This document shows positions 1 through 16,041 of a stretch of DNA of 64,000 bases, piece by piece (the first letter of the stretch is position 1; each line of letters opens with the position of its first letter). The stretch comes from Phytophthora sp. 'mugwort' (lineage: Eukaryota > Oomycota > Peronosporomycetes > Peronosporales > Peronosporaceae): NCBI GenBank assembly GCA_033558025.1, contig JAUCEF010000018.1:3782001-3846000 (forward strand), read 5' to 3'. The notes under the pieces are model-generated. The model searched no databases and had not been told where the DNA came from. It was given only the letters and a program-made list of their open reading frames with translations. A program made the translations under genes and the position numbers.

Positions 1-699
1 ACTTTGTTGACCGGGGATATTCCAGTGAGCGTCAAATGATCGACATATAACTGATGGCAGATATCAGGACGTTCTTTGAATGGGAAGTCCTTCGCAATGA
101 GAGCTGGACCCAAGCCAAATCTTGTAATGAGAGGGGAAATATATTGAAATGGAACAAAGACAAACTGCACATGAGTGGAACAGGGAAATCAATCAAACTC
201 GTCGCAAGACGAATAATTCCCACTCAGCTTCCCGCAACTGCAGACCCGAATAAATGGTTGTACTGCAAAAATATCCTGGATGTTTGTACGGAATTATTTA
301 TTCTACAAGATCGCACCAAATTCGGAATAATTTACAGACAGTTTATTTTTACGACTACAAAACACTTTTCTGGTAATGACGTTTCTTTTTTTTCTTGCAC
401 TTCTGACCTACTGCTGCATATCTAGATACCACAAAAGCACTGGTTGTGGAGACTCGCTCCATAGCTATCTGAAATCTCGTCCCTTTGATCTCAAGCCTCT
501 TTTTGGATCACAACAAGCAACCCCTTCAACACCCGCCAAGTGTGTAACTACCTTTTCAAAGGTTGTGGACGCACATGAGAGGCGACACCAATTTTTCAGT
601 GCCAGTGCTCTGTTGTGCGCAAGCAAGCGCCCGAGCCTTTTACACCAACCTAGTAGACCACCCCTCAAGCGGTACCCCGACTTTGTGTCAACAAGGATG
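1..699. other. No gene recognised
   Basis: Only short overlapping open frames on both strands with no family signature. The 3' part (about 480-700) may be the N-terminal end of the hAT relic that follows, but I cannot show it. Confidence 0.4.
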
Positions 700-2038
700 G
701 CCAGCGGCATCAATACCGCCTCGCTTGTGGCATCCATCGACCAATACGTCGCAGACTGACTTCTGCTGGCTGGGCTGGACTACGGCCTGAACTTGCTGTT
801 TTCGTGGTGCGAGAACTTATCGGGCGACAAGTACTCCAACCTGAGACGAATCTCGACCGAAACGCTGCTGACGTATGCCGAATAGTCGTCGTCAGGTCGA
901 AATCGATATAGATACGTCGCTTCCCGTCAAATAGTTATCATGTTTGATGAGTGGACATTCTTTCGGAGCATTTCCTCGCGGTTTTCGCGGTGTTTGAGTA
1001 TGACGGCCGTACGTACAAGGGGCTTCTCGCCTTTGCGAACCTCGTCGACGACGAAGCCATCGACCACGCCGCTGTTAGTCACTTCAAGCTCCTAAAACGT
1101 ATCCTTTCTTTTTCGACCGTGATATCGCTGACAACTTCTACTTAGTTGCCGACAACTATGCCGTAAACATGAGGCTGGAGGACTTGCTGGGAGTTCCTCT
1201 AGTTCGCTGTGTGCCACGGCGCCTTAACCTCGCGGTTCAGATGTTTTTATCCGAACACAAAGTGCCGCTGGACAAGTTCAAGATCTGATGCGTAAATCTC
1301 GCGGACTCAACCAATCGGCTAAGCTTCAGTTAGTTTTATATTTCGATTTGATTGGTCGATACCGTGAGTTTTGCTAAAATTGTTTTTGTTTTTTTGTAGA
1401 ATAAGCACTTCGTCGAGGCCCGTACTGCGCCAAACAACCCGCTGGGACTCAACCTACAAGATGCTAAAACGTTTTTTTTTTTTTTTTGCGATCAAGGACT
1501 TCGTCGACGCTTCGGATGGCAAGATCGCCATTTTGGTGTCCTCCCGCCATGAAGAAAAACAGCTGCGATCTCTGCTGGGTGAGTTGAAGGCCTTCCAGTC
1601 GGGGTCAAAGATGCTGCAAGAGGACGAAAACGTCATGTTGCTCGACCTCTTTGATGCTCTAATTGTTTTGCACCCCACGGCGCTAGCTATCTCGGTCCCG
1701 ACGGCCTCATCGTGAAGAGTTTCGCCTTCTAGGACGCCTGCGTTAAGGTCCGCCTAGGAAAGGGTGCCGAGCTGGCGTTGGTACAGCGCGTGCTGCTGAG
1801 GCCTTTCGCGGTTTTGTTGACGCGACAGAGCCGGCGACGTTGGCAATATTGACGAGCGCCCTGGTTTCGATGGGCTCGCTCTGCAAACGCGCAAAAAGCA
1901 ACGGGTTTGCTGTGGAGGCCTACCGCGGCGTTCGCTTTATTCCGCCGACATCGAGCGCAGTATTTATGTTTGAGCGCCTGCCCTCGCTGCATCGCCACGG
2001 CTTGTCACCATTCGGCTTGGAAGGCTGCTTTTCCTGAA
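700..2038 (+). pseudogene. hAT-family transposase relic
   Basis: A decayed transposase coding region whose frame is broken several times. Recognisable blocks in order are a segment near 965-1120 (FLAVFAVFEYDGRTYKGLL), a block at about 1150-1288 (DNYAVNMRLEDLLGVPLVRC, then RRLNLAVQMF), a block at 1420-1470 (RQTTRWDSTYKMLKRF) and a long helical stretch to about 1700 (SSRHEEKQLRSLLGELKAF). These match the order of hAT transposases of Phytophthora, where the D of 'DNYAVN' and the RW/'TRWDST' segment belong to the RNase-H-like core. Stops and frame changes occur at about 960, 1145, 1290 and 1715, and a T-run sits at 1473-1487. It encodes no working enzyme. The family call rests on remembered conserved blocks, not a search. 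Confidence 0.6.
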
Positions 2039-2332
2039 ATTTAACGGCCGCTTTTGAGGATTTGCCACGGTTGATAAGGTAGTTAATGCCGAGTCTGCTC
2101 AGCTTTTAATGGAAGTTGCCATCTTGTCTTTGAAATTATAGTAATATACTCAATCACTTATTTGGTACCGTTCGTCGATCTCCATATAATAATTCATTGT
2201 TCCTGCGGCATAATATGGCTTGTGGAGGCATTTTCGTGACAGCTTCCGCAGCTGTCACGATCCGCATGACGATGGTGAAGTTGGTGAAGTTCAGAACCGG
2301 GACAACGTCATTTGATTTCAGTAACATCTCCG

Positions 2333-2722
2333 TCAGGAACAGTGATCCAGAAACCAAATTTGAAGCCGTAGAAGAAGACACTCTAACAGTAAAGCTGCTG
2401 CAAGCGCAGGGAGAGACGTCAATAGGCACACTAAATCCGCTCGAATTTTCGCCGTCGTTTTGGAGTACTCATCCAGAATCTCACGTCGCCCGGCCGAGTA
2501 CGAGCCTTGTCGGCCGACTTGGATTTCATTCCACTCCTCGAGACGATCCCAAAACGTTCGTGAGCGACTGGGTGTATTTACTGGTGTCGACGTGTTTACG
2601 GCCTCTTTGCTTTCCTCCATCGCCTTCATTCCATCTAACAACGAGCCTAACATATCAGGCGACAGGCACGTAACCTGTGTGACCAAGTGGAGCCAATGTA
2701 GGTATCTCAACTGGGTCGGCAA
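2333..2722 (-). pseudogene. N-terminal relic of the multi-span membrane family
   Basis: The reverse strand encodes a 129-codon frame whose second half carries the N-terminal signature of the family seen intact at 23966-25851 and 42817-44674. A short basic stretch with WDRLEEWNEIQVGRQGSYS is followed by a hydrophobic segment ending LLECLLLR. In the intact copies the same order is W.RLEE.WN.IQVGRQG.YS, then LL.C.LTPLPAL, then LECLPLR. Homology stops immediately after LECLLLR and the frame ends 8 codons later. The remaining ~450 residues are absent from the downstream reverse strand. It is more diverged than the other copies, so it is an older duplicate or another subfamily. Confidence 0.6.
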
Positions 2723-3164
2723 ATTGAAATTGGTTTTTAATGGACCGAAATGTTCTTTGTTTTATACAACGCTGATACTCACGTTTGCAATAAAAGAAAG
2801 AAAAGAAAAATAAATGAAGTTTTGCGCTAGCGTCACAGAAATACATACACAAGCAGAAGAGTCTGTGAGGATATTACGGTTTCCGAATGGGGTAAGAAGC
2901 GAGGAGGAGCCTAAACATAGGGCAAAGGAAAGAATATATATATATATATTATACTCTAAGCTCAGTCTCGCATTTTCTCCCAAGTTGACAAGCTTGATGC
3001 GTTGCAGGAGCGTCACCACGGCCGAGAAGCGTGAACATGGTTGAAAAATGCACTCAAGTTGCTTAATGCCGACCAAACAGGTACGACTATGAGTTTCTCT
3101 CTTGTTTTCGACAAATAAGCTGTCGGTTTGAGTATTTGCCAAAACAACCAAACTCAGAGCGGGT

Positions 3165-3900
3165 GTGACGACTGTGTGGGCGAAATGGGCGAATAAAGAC
3201 AAGGCAAGGGCAACAGCTATGCTTCTACGAGATTGGACAAGTTATATTACCCGATGTTGCTTCTCTTCAGATTTTTTAACCAGACCAACACAAAAGAAAA
3301 CCGAAAGGCAAACTATGAATTACAGCGTGGATATCGAGGAGAATCTACACGGATGGAGGAAATACGGGCGGTGCAAGCCGAAATAGAGTCAACAAATGTG
3401 CGTGGTAGAACAAAGCGTTGTCGGTGATGTTTTTGAAATTTCACTTATCGTAACTCTTTAATTCTGACGAGAATACTCTGTTGCTATGGGATGACTTCAG
3501 TGCGTGTTGGACCTCTGAAATCGTCGAATACGCGGCTTCCATCAAGGTTGTCCTACTCAAAGTTCAACCTATGCTGAAATCCGACAGACGTTTTCTGGAA
3601 CAAGCCATTTAACTCAGGCGTACGCGCTCGTTGGATCGAATGCCTATGAGGTCAATTAGTGGATTATCGAAAAGGAGCACAATATCGCGAAGATATAGAG
3701 AAGCTCAGTGAGCTACAAGGTGTAATATCAATAGCTGAAAAGAGCTCACCCAAGCTGAAGCTGGGGTTGCGGTTGCTAGGCTACAAAATAGCACCTACAA
3801 GATGCATTCAAGCTGAAGCCGCTGAGCAGGTCGGACATTATGCAGTGGGTCTCAAAGTGCTGGTCAGATCTGATGTAGCAGATGATCATGAGCGGATTTG
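3165..3900 (+). pseudogene. pogo/Tigger-like DDE transposase relic
   Basis: Broken frames hold blocks typical of oomycete DDE_1 (pogo/Tigger-like) transposases. These are VWAKWANKDKARATAMLLRD near 3174-3233, then EIRAVQAEIES near 3358-3392, then LLLWDDFSACWTSE at about 3480-3525, where an aspartate of the DDE triad lies in the 'WDDFS.HW' block. VVLLKVQPML and a tail with LVDYRKGAQYRED follow. Stops and frame changes separate the blocks. A second, opposite-strand relic of the same class lies at 5190-6133. Confidence 0.55.
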
Positions 3901-3929
3901 GCAAGGTCGGTATACTAAACGATAAACGA

Positions 3930-5189
3930 GTAAAATATTGGGTCCGGCGACGAAAGCGGTAGTGGTAGAGAGGATGCATAAACTACTAAATTTAATTGCT
4001 AAATTTGCGATTTTGAAGCTTATGCTATGCCGGCAATTTGCAAACCGCAAAAAAGAACTCAATATTCACCCACGTGGAATAACGTGTTCATGTGTGTTGT
4101 ACCTGCAAGAGAAAGACTTGAAAAAATTAGGCAGCATCTGGTACTCAATAGCGTGCTGAGATAAAAAATGGAATGACTAGCCAACAAAACCTCACACCAC
4201 AAACCCCCTTCTTTCAGTGTTGGACTGGCCGCGAAAGCTATTTAAGGGGACTCCCGTCCTCAGAGGGTTGTCCTTGACAGGTTAAGGCCCCATCAAACAC
4301 GAAAAGATGAAAGTTAGAATGTGGAGAACATCGTCAAGCAGAGTGAGGTATTATCCATATGTGCGAGTTTACTGCTGTAGGTCTTCACAAGCATGACGAC
4401 GAGCGAGCGACAACGCATGGTGATGGTGGGCTGCAGCGGAGCGAGCCGGGAGTTTGATCAGGCGGCCGGTGTACCGAAGAGACACCGGGTGAAGCGGCGC
4501 GAGGCGGTGAAGTGACGTATGACAGTGAAGAGGAGCGAGGCAGGGAAGCGGCGCGTGGTAGTGAAGAAGCGCAAGACTGTGAAAAGGCGCGTCCTGGTTC
4601 AACATTGCTGAAGCGAAGTCTATTACGATGTTGAAGGTGAATGCTACACTATCGGTTCACCTTCGCTCTCCTCTTGCTCGATATATTTCCGCGGTCGATC
4701 TCCTGCACAGTTACAGCGTGGATGCGAATCAGACGAACGAGGGATCCTTATTCTGGCTCAGACGCCGGCTCGTCGAGCTCGCAGGTCGGCGCTTCGAGTC
4801 CTGCAAGTTGGGCTTTCTTGAAGCCCCAACAATCGTAGCCGTAGTGAGTGAACCCCATGCACTGTTGATCCAGTGCAATGTCGCGCCGTGCTGGTGGCGC
4901 CATCGCGGACGCAGCCGTAGCACCGACAGCGCGAGCTTGAGCTAGTAGAAACTGGATCCATTCATTGCGTAGGTACTCCTTCAATGGCCAATTTCAAGCC
5001 ACACCCACCGGCTGACACACGGACGTGTATCTCGGCGGAACCTTCATCATTTCCACGTTGAGGAGACTAGCAAAAATCAGAACATCTTGGTTCAAATGCC
5101 CTGAGAAATCATCCAATTGCAGCAAGACTGGCTCGTACATGCTTGCACGACGACCGAAATGGCAGAAGAGGAACTCGATTGATAGCTCG
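3930..5189. other. No gene recognised; imperfect short tandem repeats at 4480-4600
   Basis: No coding region with a family signature. Between about 4480 and 4600 a G/A-rich segment repeats a loose ~24-bp unit of the form gtgaag-aggcgcg. It gives Lys/Arg-rich peptide in one strand and a Leu-His-Pro-rich peptide in the other, which is typical of low-complexity DNA rather than a gene. Confidence 0.4.
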
Positions 5190-6133
5190 CTGTTCTACTA
5201 CACGTCCCAATTACCGTATATTTGGATACCTACTTATAGATTTTCGTAGCTCTTTCCAGAGTTTATGACCGAACCGTGGGGAAGACCAAGTTTTCCCTGG
5301 CCCTGCTTGCGATCTTGGAGGGCTGCGTTTTAAACGTCGGAATGGCATTGCCTGTAGCTGTCGGTCCCCGAGCAGCATTGCCGTCACACGCTCTTTTGAC
5401 TTGCCGGCGCACTTGACCCACACGGCCTTGGCGCCCTTCGCATTGACGGTACTGTAGGAGCATATTCACAGTTCACACTTAGATGCGAATTGTTAGCAAT
5501 ACCAGCGGCACACACTGGAATTATGGTCCTTACCGGTCTGATCCGCGTTGTAGACCATATATATCTTAAGCTATTTCATCTTACCTTGAACCTTGCTGCT
5601 GAACTCGGCAAGCTTTGCAGCCGCGTCTTGTGGCGTGGTCTGCCCTTATCGGTCCTCTATCGAATAACTAGCTTGTATCGCCAGAGGAAATGCTTGCACC
5701 AGGACCATAATGCAGTAAATGCACAGCGGGGCAGTCTTGTGGTCGCGTAGAGCTTACAAGTTTGCAGCTCAACATTAGCCCCGTCACAGGTACACCATCT
5801 GCTCGAAGGTCGTTGGCCCCCTGACGAGCTGCTCCTCTACGCCAATAGGCAATGTCGCGCCAATCCCGCGAACCCGATCACGGTGGTGACCACCTTAGAC
5901 AACAGTGCACTTAGCTTCAATCAGATCTCCATCGTCCTTCCACGTGTAGCACGTACGCTTTTTAAAACGGATTTGACCGCGAAGCAGACCAGGATAGAAG
6001 CGAGCAACGGTCTCTTCCATGGAATAGCCGTCACGGCACGGCAGCACGTGAAGTGGTAGGATACAGACAAGCACTTAAACGCCTTAGGCCTGGATCCGCT
6101 CCCGGTCGTTCGCTTCCAGGTTGTGCGGGACAT
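5190..6133 (-). pseudogene. pogo/Tigger-like DDE transposase relic
   Basis: The reverse strand carries blocks of a DDE_1-type transposase in the correct order but in shifting frames. LRADGVPVTGLML (about 5770-5810) corresponds to the helix-turn-helix/linker region. TVNAKGAKAVWVKCAGKSKE (about 5390-5450) and RVTAMLLGD belong to the start of the catalytic domain, and FGHKLWKELRK lies near 5240-5275. Several stops interrupt it (for example around 5700 and 5930). The 5' end may reach the ATG at 6133. Nothing suggests activity. Confidence 0.55.
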
Positions 6134-6577
6134 GGCGGCTAGGTGATTCGTTGGTGATTAATCGACTAGTTACGGGACCGAGCTGAGTGACACTTGAAAC
6201 TCGAGAGTGAGGCAGCATTGGCGTCGGCGATGCTGCAAACGACTGATTTTGCGGCGCTGTGATTGATATAGCCGAGTTAATGGTAATATGTAGTGATCTA
6301 TTTATAGCGTACCTAAAATTGCGAGGTCAGCGATTGCTTAGGGCGACATGAGCACTACTTATGATATATTTGTGAATATTGAGCTCTCTTTTTCGGTAAT
6401 ATGCTTGACTGTCTGGTGACGCTCAGCACTAAAACTATACGGTAATTTTTTTATATTTTATTCAATTCCCTATTTTGTGTACTATTTCGTGGGCTATTTT
6501 GTGTACACTTGGTGTGAAACGCTCAACTGCCAACGTTGCACGAAGCACCATCGTCTCAATCCTCCCGCCCGAGCATC

Positions 6578-10153
<3,576 letters not shown>

Positions 10154-11950
10154 GCTCTAGAACGCGTGATGTGAAGAAGACAAAGGAGCCCTACACGCTA
10201 CGTTTGCCCGTGCTGATCGCATCGCGCGTGCGTTCAAAGCAGAGATACACCTGTCAATGCTTTTTGTTTAGAACTCGTGTTGGAATGTGTTTGTTATTGC
10301 ACTATTGCACTATTGTGGATCCACAGAAAATGGGATCCGCTAAAACTTCTCGTTGTAGTTAGTGATCAAAAGCTATTAGAGATGACGGAGTATGCACTCC
10401 ATTCGAAGTTCGTCAAGTGATCGGCGTGAAAAATATGAAACATGTGAGTTTTTGCCCGTGGAGAACGCTGCGAAGCGCCAAAACCGCTGATGTCGCTACG
10501 CTACCACGGATGATGCCTCAAGTGCACCTGCACCTAGGCCACCTACCGTTGTACATATTTTGAAAGGGATCAGTACTTTGTCGACCGTGGATAATTACTG
10601 CAAAACTCACCAAAAGCTCGAGTCTTTGTTGGTATTGCTTGCTCACCACTTTTCCTACATTCTCATTACCTTTTATACTATATGGAGTTTCTTCCCTTAC
10701 GACATGTGTGGGCAACTAACAGTGTACTTAAATATCTTTTTGGATTCGATGGACATCATGTACTGACTGAGCTTTGCAATGGTCAGTTTTGGTCCGGGAA
10801 ATCAATGTCACCTCGATAAGTGACTAATGGTTATTTATCTATGAGCGAATGTGATCAGGCTCCCTGTGCCGTTCATGAAGTCGCTTGGAAGCGTAGCCGT
10901 GGGTGGGATTGTATTATCGCGATGATGGTTTTGGTGATATTCAGCCAAAAGGTATTCCGGAGCAACAACTCGCTGTTCTGGCCCCATCTCCGCAGTTCTA
11001 TCGTTTTTTTTCTTTTCGCGTCGGTGGTTTCTATTATGCTGACGTGGTTTTCTTGACTCCGGAACGAAAAAACACTTACATAGTCAAACCCATTCGCCAA
11101 TTGGAAGACGCCATGTCTGAGCTCGTCGCCTTCTTTTCAGTTTATTCGACGTCTCGACGTTGTTGACAAACATCAAATCGCTGTACCTGCCGGTAATTTT
11201 CATAGTTGCCGATGTTAAGCAGTCGTTGTTGGAGTTGGATGAGCTATGCGGGAATGCCAGAACGTTGCCGCAGCTTCTTCGGAGTTGACAATGCAGCTGG
11301 GAACACTCTTAAAGAAAGATCGACGAGCAAGCAGCTCGAAAATGCGACCTACAGTACTTGCTTTGATCCTTTACACGACGCGATACACCACACACCTTCC
11401 ACATGACATCACGGCAGCCCGCACGTATTGGGCCTGTATACCGCATCCGAGTAATTCCAATCTCTGGAAGCTTTACTTGCGTAGGGACGCCAATCGCATT
11501 TTCAAATTGGCAGATTGCGGACCACGAATGGAGGCAACTTCACTGTCCATCTATTGTGCCTGCTCCGAATAGTCTTGTGTCGTCATTTCCACCCGTTCGG
11601 AATTCAGAGTCGAATACCTGTTCCAAGGACATTTACACGAAGAGCAGGCATGAGGATAGATGAAAAAAAGTGTTTAGGCTAGGACTGCAGATAGTGAATA
11701 TTTTAGCTGGTTGAGTACGTCAACTGCGTCGTCCGCCGTCCCGAGTTACGTAGACCCAAGCAACTGGCAACTATCGTCTATTATTCTCGTGGGGCTGGTA
11801 ATTGGAATTAGAGCGTCGTAAAAGCGTTTTGTTAGGAGCGCAGCCCAAACATCAGTTATTGTTTCAAAATGAAAAAAAAGAGGCTGTTATGTTTGAATAA
11901 TAGTCGAGCCTGACAAAACACCAAAAGGGCCTAATTCTCAAAGCGAATCC
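10154..11950. other. Intergenic; possible old coding relic at 10850-11660
   Basis: Between 10850 and 11660 consecutive forward frames are unusually open and could be one frameshifted coding region (for example a frame with PRSRQLEDAMSEL-like helical composition near 11090 and ECQNVAAASSELTMQLGTLL at about 11250-11310). I recognise no family. The rest shows nothing. Confidence 0.25.
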
Positions 11951-12823
11951 ATGTCGACGCCTCGTCCTCACGCTCGACTGGGCGACGCGGCTTGGAGCAA
12001 GATGCCCAAAGTGGTGCGTACTCCCTACACTCCTCTCTACCCTTTATCTTATCCTCAGCCACGTTTCCTCGCAGAACGGCGAGCTGTTCGCATTGACGTA
12101 CGGCTCACTGGTCACGCAGCTCATCAAGGACTTCGAGGACCTCAAGGTCGTCAACCAGCAGCTCGACACTATGTACGCGTCGCGACAGAAACATACGGAC
12201 ATGCACGGCAGGAGTATACTTAGTTTTAGTGATGATTCTGTCGCAGGGGCTACAACATCGGCGTGCGGCTCGTGGATGAATTCCTGGCCAAGTCGGGCGT
12301 GAGCAGTTGTCAGGACTTTAAGGAGACAGCCGAGGTGGTGGCCAAAGTGGCCTTCAAGATGTTCCTAGGTATCAACGTAGAGGTCTCCCAGTGGAACGTG
12401 GAGGGCAATGCCTGCAGCCTGCTGATTTACGACAATCCGTTGACGGGTAGGGCGTTCTACCTCTTGGCAGGAGTAGATCACTAGCTTGGGACTTCGTTTG
12501 CTGATGTTCTGTGGGGTATCTGCTGTCTGCAGAGTTCGTGGAGCTGCCGCCGAGTGCGTACGGAATGTTGTGGTACTCGAACGTACTGTGTGGCGTGCTG
12601 CGAGGTGCACTTGAGATGGTTCAAATGCGCGTGGAGGCGCAGTTTGTCAAGGACGTGCTGCAGGGAGACGAGGTGTCTGAGATTCGGTCAGTGGATATTG
12701 CGTAGGTATTATTTTTTAGTATCATGCTGACGACCGGTGTTGGTACTTCTAATTTTCTTTCGCAGATTGGAGCTGAAGGGTATGATCGAAGAGGCGATGG
12801 GAGACGAGTACAAGGAGGATTAG
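11951..12823 (+). CDS. TRAPP complex subunit Bet3/TRAPPC3
   Basis: Five exons (11951-12013, 12075-12172, 12247-12446, 12533-12686, 12766-12823) join in frame to a 190-residue protein; human TRAPPC3 is 180. The protein is a core subunit of TRAPP, the tethering complex and Rab1/Ypt1 exchange factor acting between ER and Golgi. It matches almost throughout: GELFALTYGSLVTQLIKDFE, GYNIGVRLVDEFLAKSG, KVAFKMFLGINVEV, EFVELPPSAYGML, SNVLCGVLRGALEMVQM and a C-terminal GDEVSEIR. Cys75 in GVSSCQDF aligns with the buried cysteine that is palmitoylated in animal and yeast Bet3. The first 21 residues are a variable leader. All introns are 60-90 bp with GT-AG ends and the splice phases agree. Confidence 0.93.
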
Positions 12824-14299
12824 ATTTAGCAGATTTTATTGGCTCAGCCCTCAAGTAAATACTGCTTTAACCGTGGATTGTAAACCGAAATGCTATCACA
12901 TAGACATCTAGCGATTGGTGAAGGGATGTTCCATGATCGTGGCATTTACAACGACGAAGTTGACATTGTGTTAAATGCACTTCTTGCTGAGGCAAGTAGT
13001 ACAGCTCTTTATCTCGACGGCACCTCAACAATGATTGGGGCTGCAGCATTATTGACAGACCATACATTTCCGTCCTTAGCGATTGTTGGTGTCACGTGGT
13101 ATCCGTGGCTATCATCAGCACTCGAGTGTATTTATCCAAAACTGTTTTGCAGGTATGCAATACCATGTATTGCAATGCGCTGCCCCCCCCCCCCCCCCCG
13201 CTCAGTATTGACGTTTATATCTTACTTTCAAAGTCGTTCACCACCTTATAGTTACTTCATTCTACTGTATGTCCCCTCGACATTGGATGCAGGTTTCTTT
13301 AATTCAACCGAAATTGTTCTTGTAACCTCCAGACGAATGTATACTTAATCGATGACGTATCGTGAATCCATAATGATGCATTATTGCTATTACTGCAGTA
13401 ATGTAGTAGTGCTTAAGCGTCTAGTTGTTTCTCAACCCTGAGATTTAGAGCTCATTATTAAAGTGTTCACTTGCAACGGGATAAGTCTAACAGTGCACGA
13501 AACAATGATTGGACCGCGTCACAGCTATATTCATTCATCGCCAGCAAGCTGTCGGTCGGAATATTATTATATTATTTTACTTGGTACAGAGATTAATAGT
13601 GCACTACAACTGATCACTCTCGATTAATATTTATACGACCTTCCCGTGTTTCCTGATAACGCGCAGTGCACACAGGAAAATACGCCGATAAAGCCTCACT
13701 CAGTCTCTGGAATGAATCCTACGAACGAATCGTCACTAATCGTTTGTTTTGTAGCAAATTCCACTCAGACGGGATGAAAACCGCTCCTCCAAGTAACCCG
13801 TCCAACTGCCCGACGGTGATAATTACTCTGAAGTATAGAGTCTGCGCTGCGGATAAATGGTACGAAGTTCAACTTTAACCCTCCGGGGACGGTGGCTGAC
13901 ATGGATGTTTAATAACCTCCCTCGCCGGTTTATATATTCTATTAGCTATCCTATACATAGTTTAACCCATTCTAACTATGTGTCGTCTACGTACACCGTG
14001 TAGCTAGCTACTCGATAATAATCCCGCAATGGTTAGGGTAGTGTGGTTGTGGAAGCAAGATTTTCAAAAACGTTGGAGTCGTTGCCGCAGAGAGCGGAAA
14101 TTACCTTTAGTGTGTTCTGAAGCGGAGACGTTCTTGTTAGCATAGTAAGAAGTCATAGTGATGAAACATGCACCATGAAAAAGTAGTTACTGTTATGACT
14201 AGCTCTGTTCGGATGCCATTTCTGAAGAACTTGATCGCGGACCTCGGAAGATTTGGGTGCAAACTCTCCATAGCGCCACACGTAGTGAAAATTTGCGAA
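12824..14299. other. Intergenic, no gene recognised
   Basis: Short unconnected frames only. A 17-base C homopolymer lies at 13183-13199. The frame at 12890-13348 is open but has no signature. Confidence 0.4.
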
Positions 14300-14340
14300 C
14301 ACGTAATTCCTGGGTTGGACGGGTGGTTCCTTATCTTGTT

Positions 14341-15712
14341 TCACATGAAGATAAGTCCTCGCCGGTTTATAGAGCACTTTGACAGTACCACGTCGTTGTC
14401 CCAGGCCGCATTCTGCCTTCCTCGCGCGCCAGCAGTGCGCATACCCTGCACTGCCGCTGCCGCAAGCGTGTTACCCCATTGTTGACTCTCGTGTCGGTGA
14501 TCTGCACCAGAGTGTGCTCTGAAGGCACCATCAGTGTCCCATCGCTCTCCGCTGACGTTGCTACCATTCGTGCAGACTGGCGCGGAGTTGTTGTCGTGAA
14601 GTCGGACTCGCTGCTTGCAATAAGGGCTTCGTGCAGGCCAGCCAGAAAGTCGAAGTGGGACATCTTCCTCTTCTTCCACTTCTCGCTAATACAGCTGTGA
14701 GTTATATACGCGTTGACGATAGCAATGTCCACAAGACCTAAAAACAACGAGTGATAATACGTCTTGAAGCTATGTGATACGACAGACAGTGTCAGTATAT
14801 CATCAGTAAAACAAATCATCCAGTACAGTATAAACCAACGTGAAACATACGTATACTCAGCTGGAGCGAGTATGATTGAAGTCGAAGCTGATCGTGCTTG
14901 TCTACTCCCCCCATGTATGTTTGATACTCTCGGACCAGCTTGGGACAAACCCCCATAGTGACCGAATCATTCTTCTCACGGCGCTAACAGTGGTAAAGGT
15001 GGTGCTCAGTCGTGACGCCAAAACGTAGACGGACTTATTATCGACCGACCCAAGCGCAACGAGCCCTGGGTCCTCTCGTGAGGTGGTCAGCTTGAACGTT
15101 CCCCGCGGAGTTTTTTTTCGGGCGCTTCTTGAAGCTATAAGTTACGTCCTTGCACCAACCCAGCCGATTCTTCTGGATCGTTCTGCAGAAATGGAAACCC
15201 ATGGTGCGCATCTGCTTCACGAGCGGTACTGATGTGTAGAAGCGATCAGCATAAACAACTCGTCGCCCTCGATAGGGCTGCCCTTCGAAGAGACAAGACA
15301 GGTTTCTCACCACCGCTGCTGCCGGCCCGCTTTTGGTGTCACAGACTCGACCATCCTGGTATGGTGCTTCTTTCCAACGTCCAGCTCAGTCCTGTTCATG
15401 TCAGGATATGGTCAGTAAACTATAGCATCGGTGTCAGCATAGCCCAACTTACCGCATACAGACCCCGAGTAGGTTTGATGTAATCGTGCCTATAACAGCA
15501 AAGCAACGTAGGTCAGCTAACCCGTGAGAGAAGAGCGTGTTTTTTCTATCGACGTACCCGTAGCCTAGGCCCCGAGATGGAAGTGATTTCCAGTGTTCAC
15601 GGCGGAGAATTCTCCATACAAGCTTCAAGTCGATGTCGCTGTCCATTTGGCACGCTGCTTTTGAAATGGCGCCACGCGTCCAGCATCGAGTGAGTGGTGA
15701 CGAGAGAATCAA
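14341..15712 (-). pseudogene. piggyBac-like transposase relic
   Basis: Reverse-strand blocks of a piggyBac-type (DDE_Tnp_1_7) transposase in order. IDLKLVWRILRREHWKSLPS is near 15580-15640. RGRRVVYADRFYTSVPLVKQ (about 15200-15265) holds the second catalytic aspartate region 'ADRFYTS'. FCRTIQKNRLGWCKDVTYSF, KKRPKK and a helical block TYYHSLFLGLVDIAIVNAYI (about 14710-14770) follow, and the C-terminal cysteine cluster QRQCRVCALLA ... TTTWYCQ is at about 14375-14460. Several stops and frame changes break it. Oomycete genomes carry many such copies. Confidence 0.6.
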
Positions 15713-16041
15713 ATTTTTGAATTTATGTCTTTTTTTTTACTCCTACCCCCGTTGAGGTGGCCAATCAAAACGACGGTTTTGATATCATTCCATCAATCAA
15801 ATGAATGGATTTTTTTGTCGTTGCAACCTAGCAAGCCCTTCAAAACAGCTCATACATTATTCAAGAGATCGGTATAACTTCCGTGTCAGCATATAATGCC
15901 GCGGAAAACTCTCGTCTTCGGAGGGTTAAATATCCCTCAAAGTCTAATCGTACGGATCTTTTTGCACTCGCCATTAAAATGTTGCCGGGACGTCTTGTTG
16001 TCCCTCAGCTATGGTCATTGTTCTTTTGACAACACTGATCC

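Noticed and set aside
2154..2429. Continuation of the membrane-family relic below 2333
   Set aside because: The reverse frame here has no block in common with the intact copies, so the relic was ended at 2333.
4369..4605. Leu/His/Pro-rich reverse frame
   Set aside because: It arises from imperfect G/A-rich short repeats; the opposite strand gives an equally biased peptide.
12890..13348. 152-codon forward frame after TRAPPC3
   Set aside because: Crosses a 17-base C run and shows no family or splice signal.
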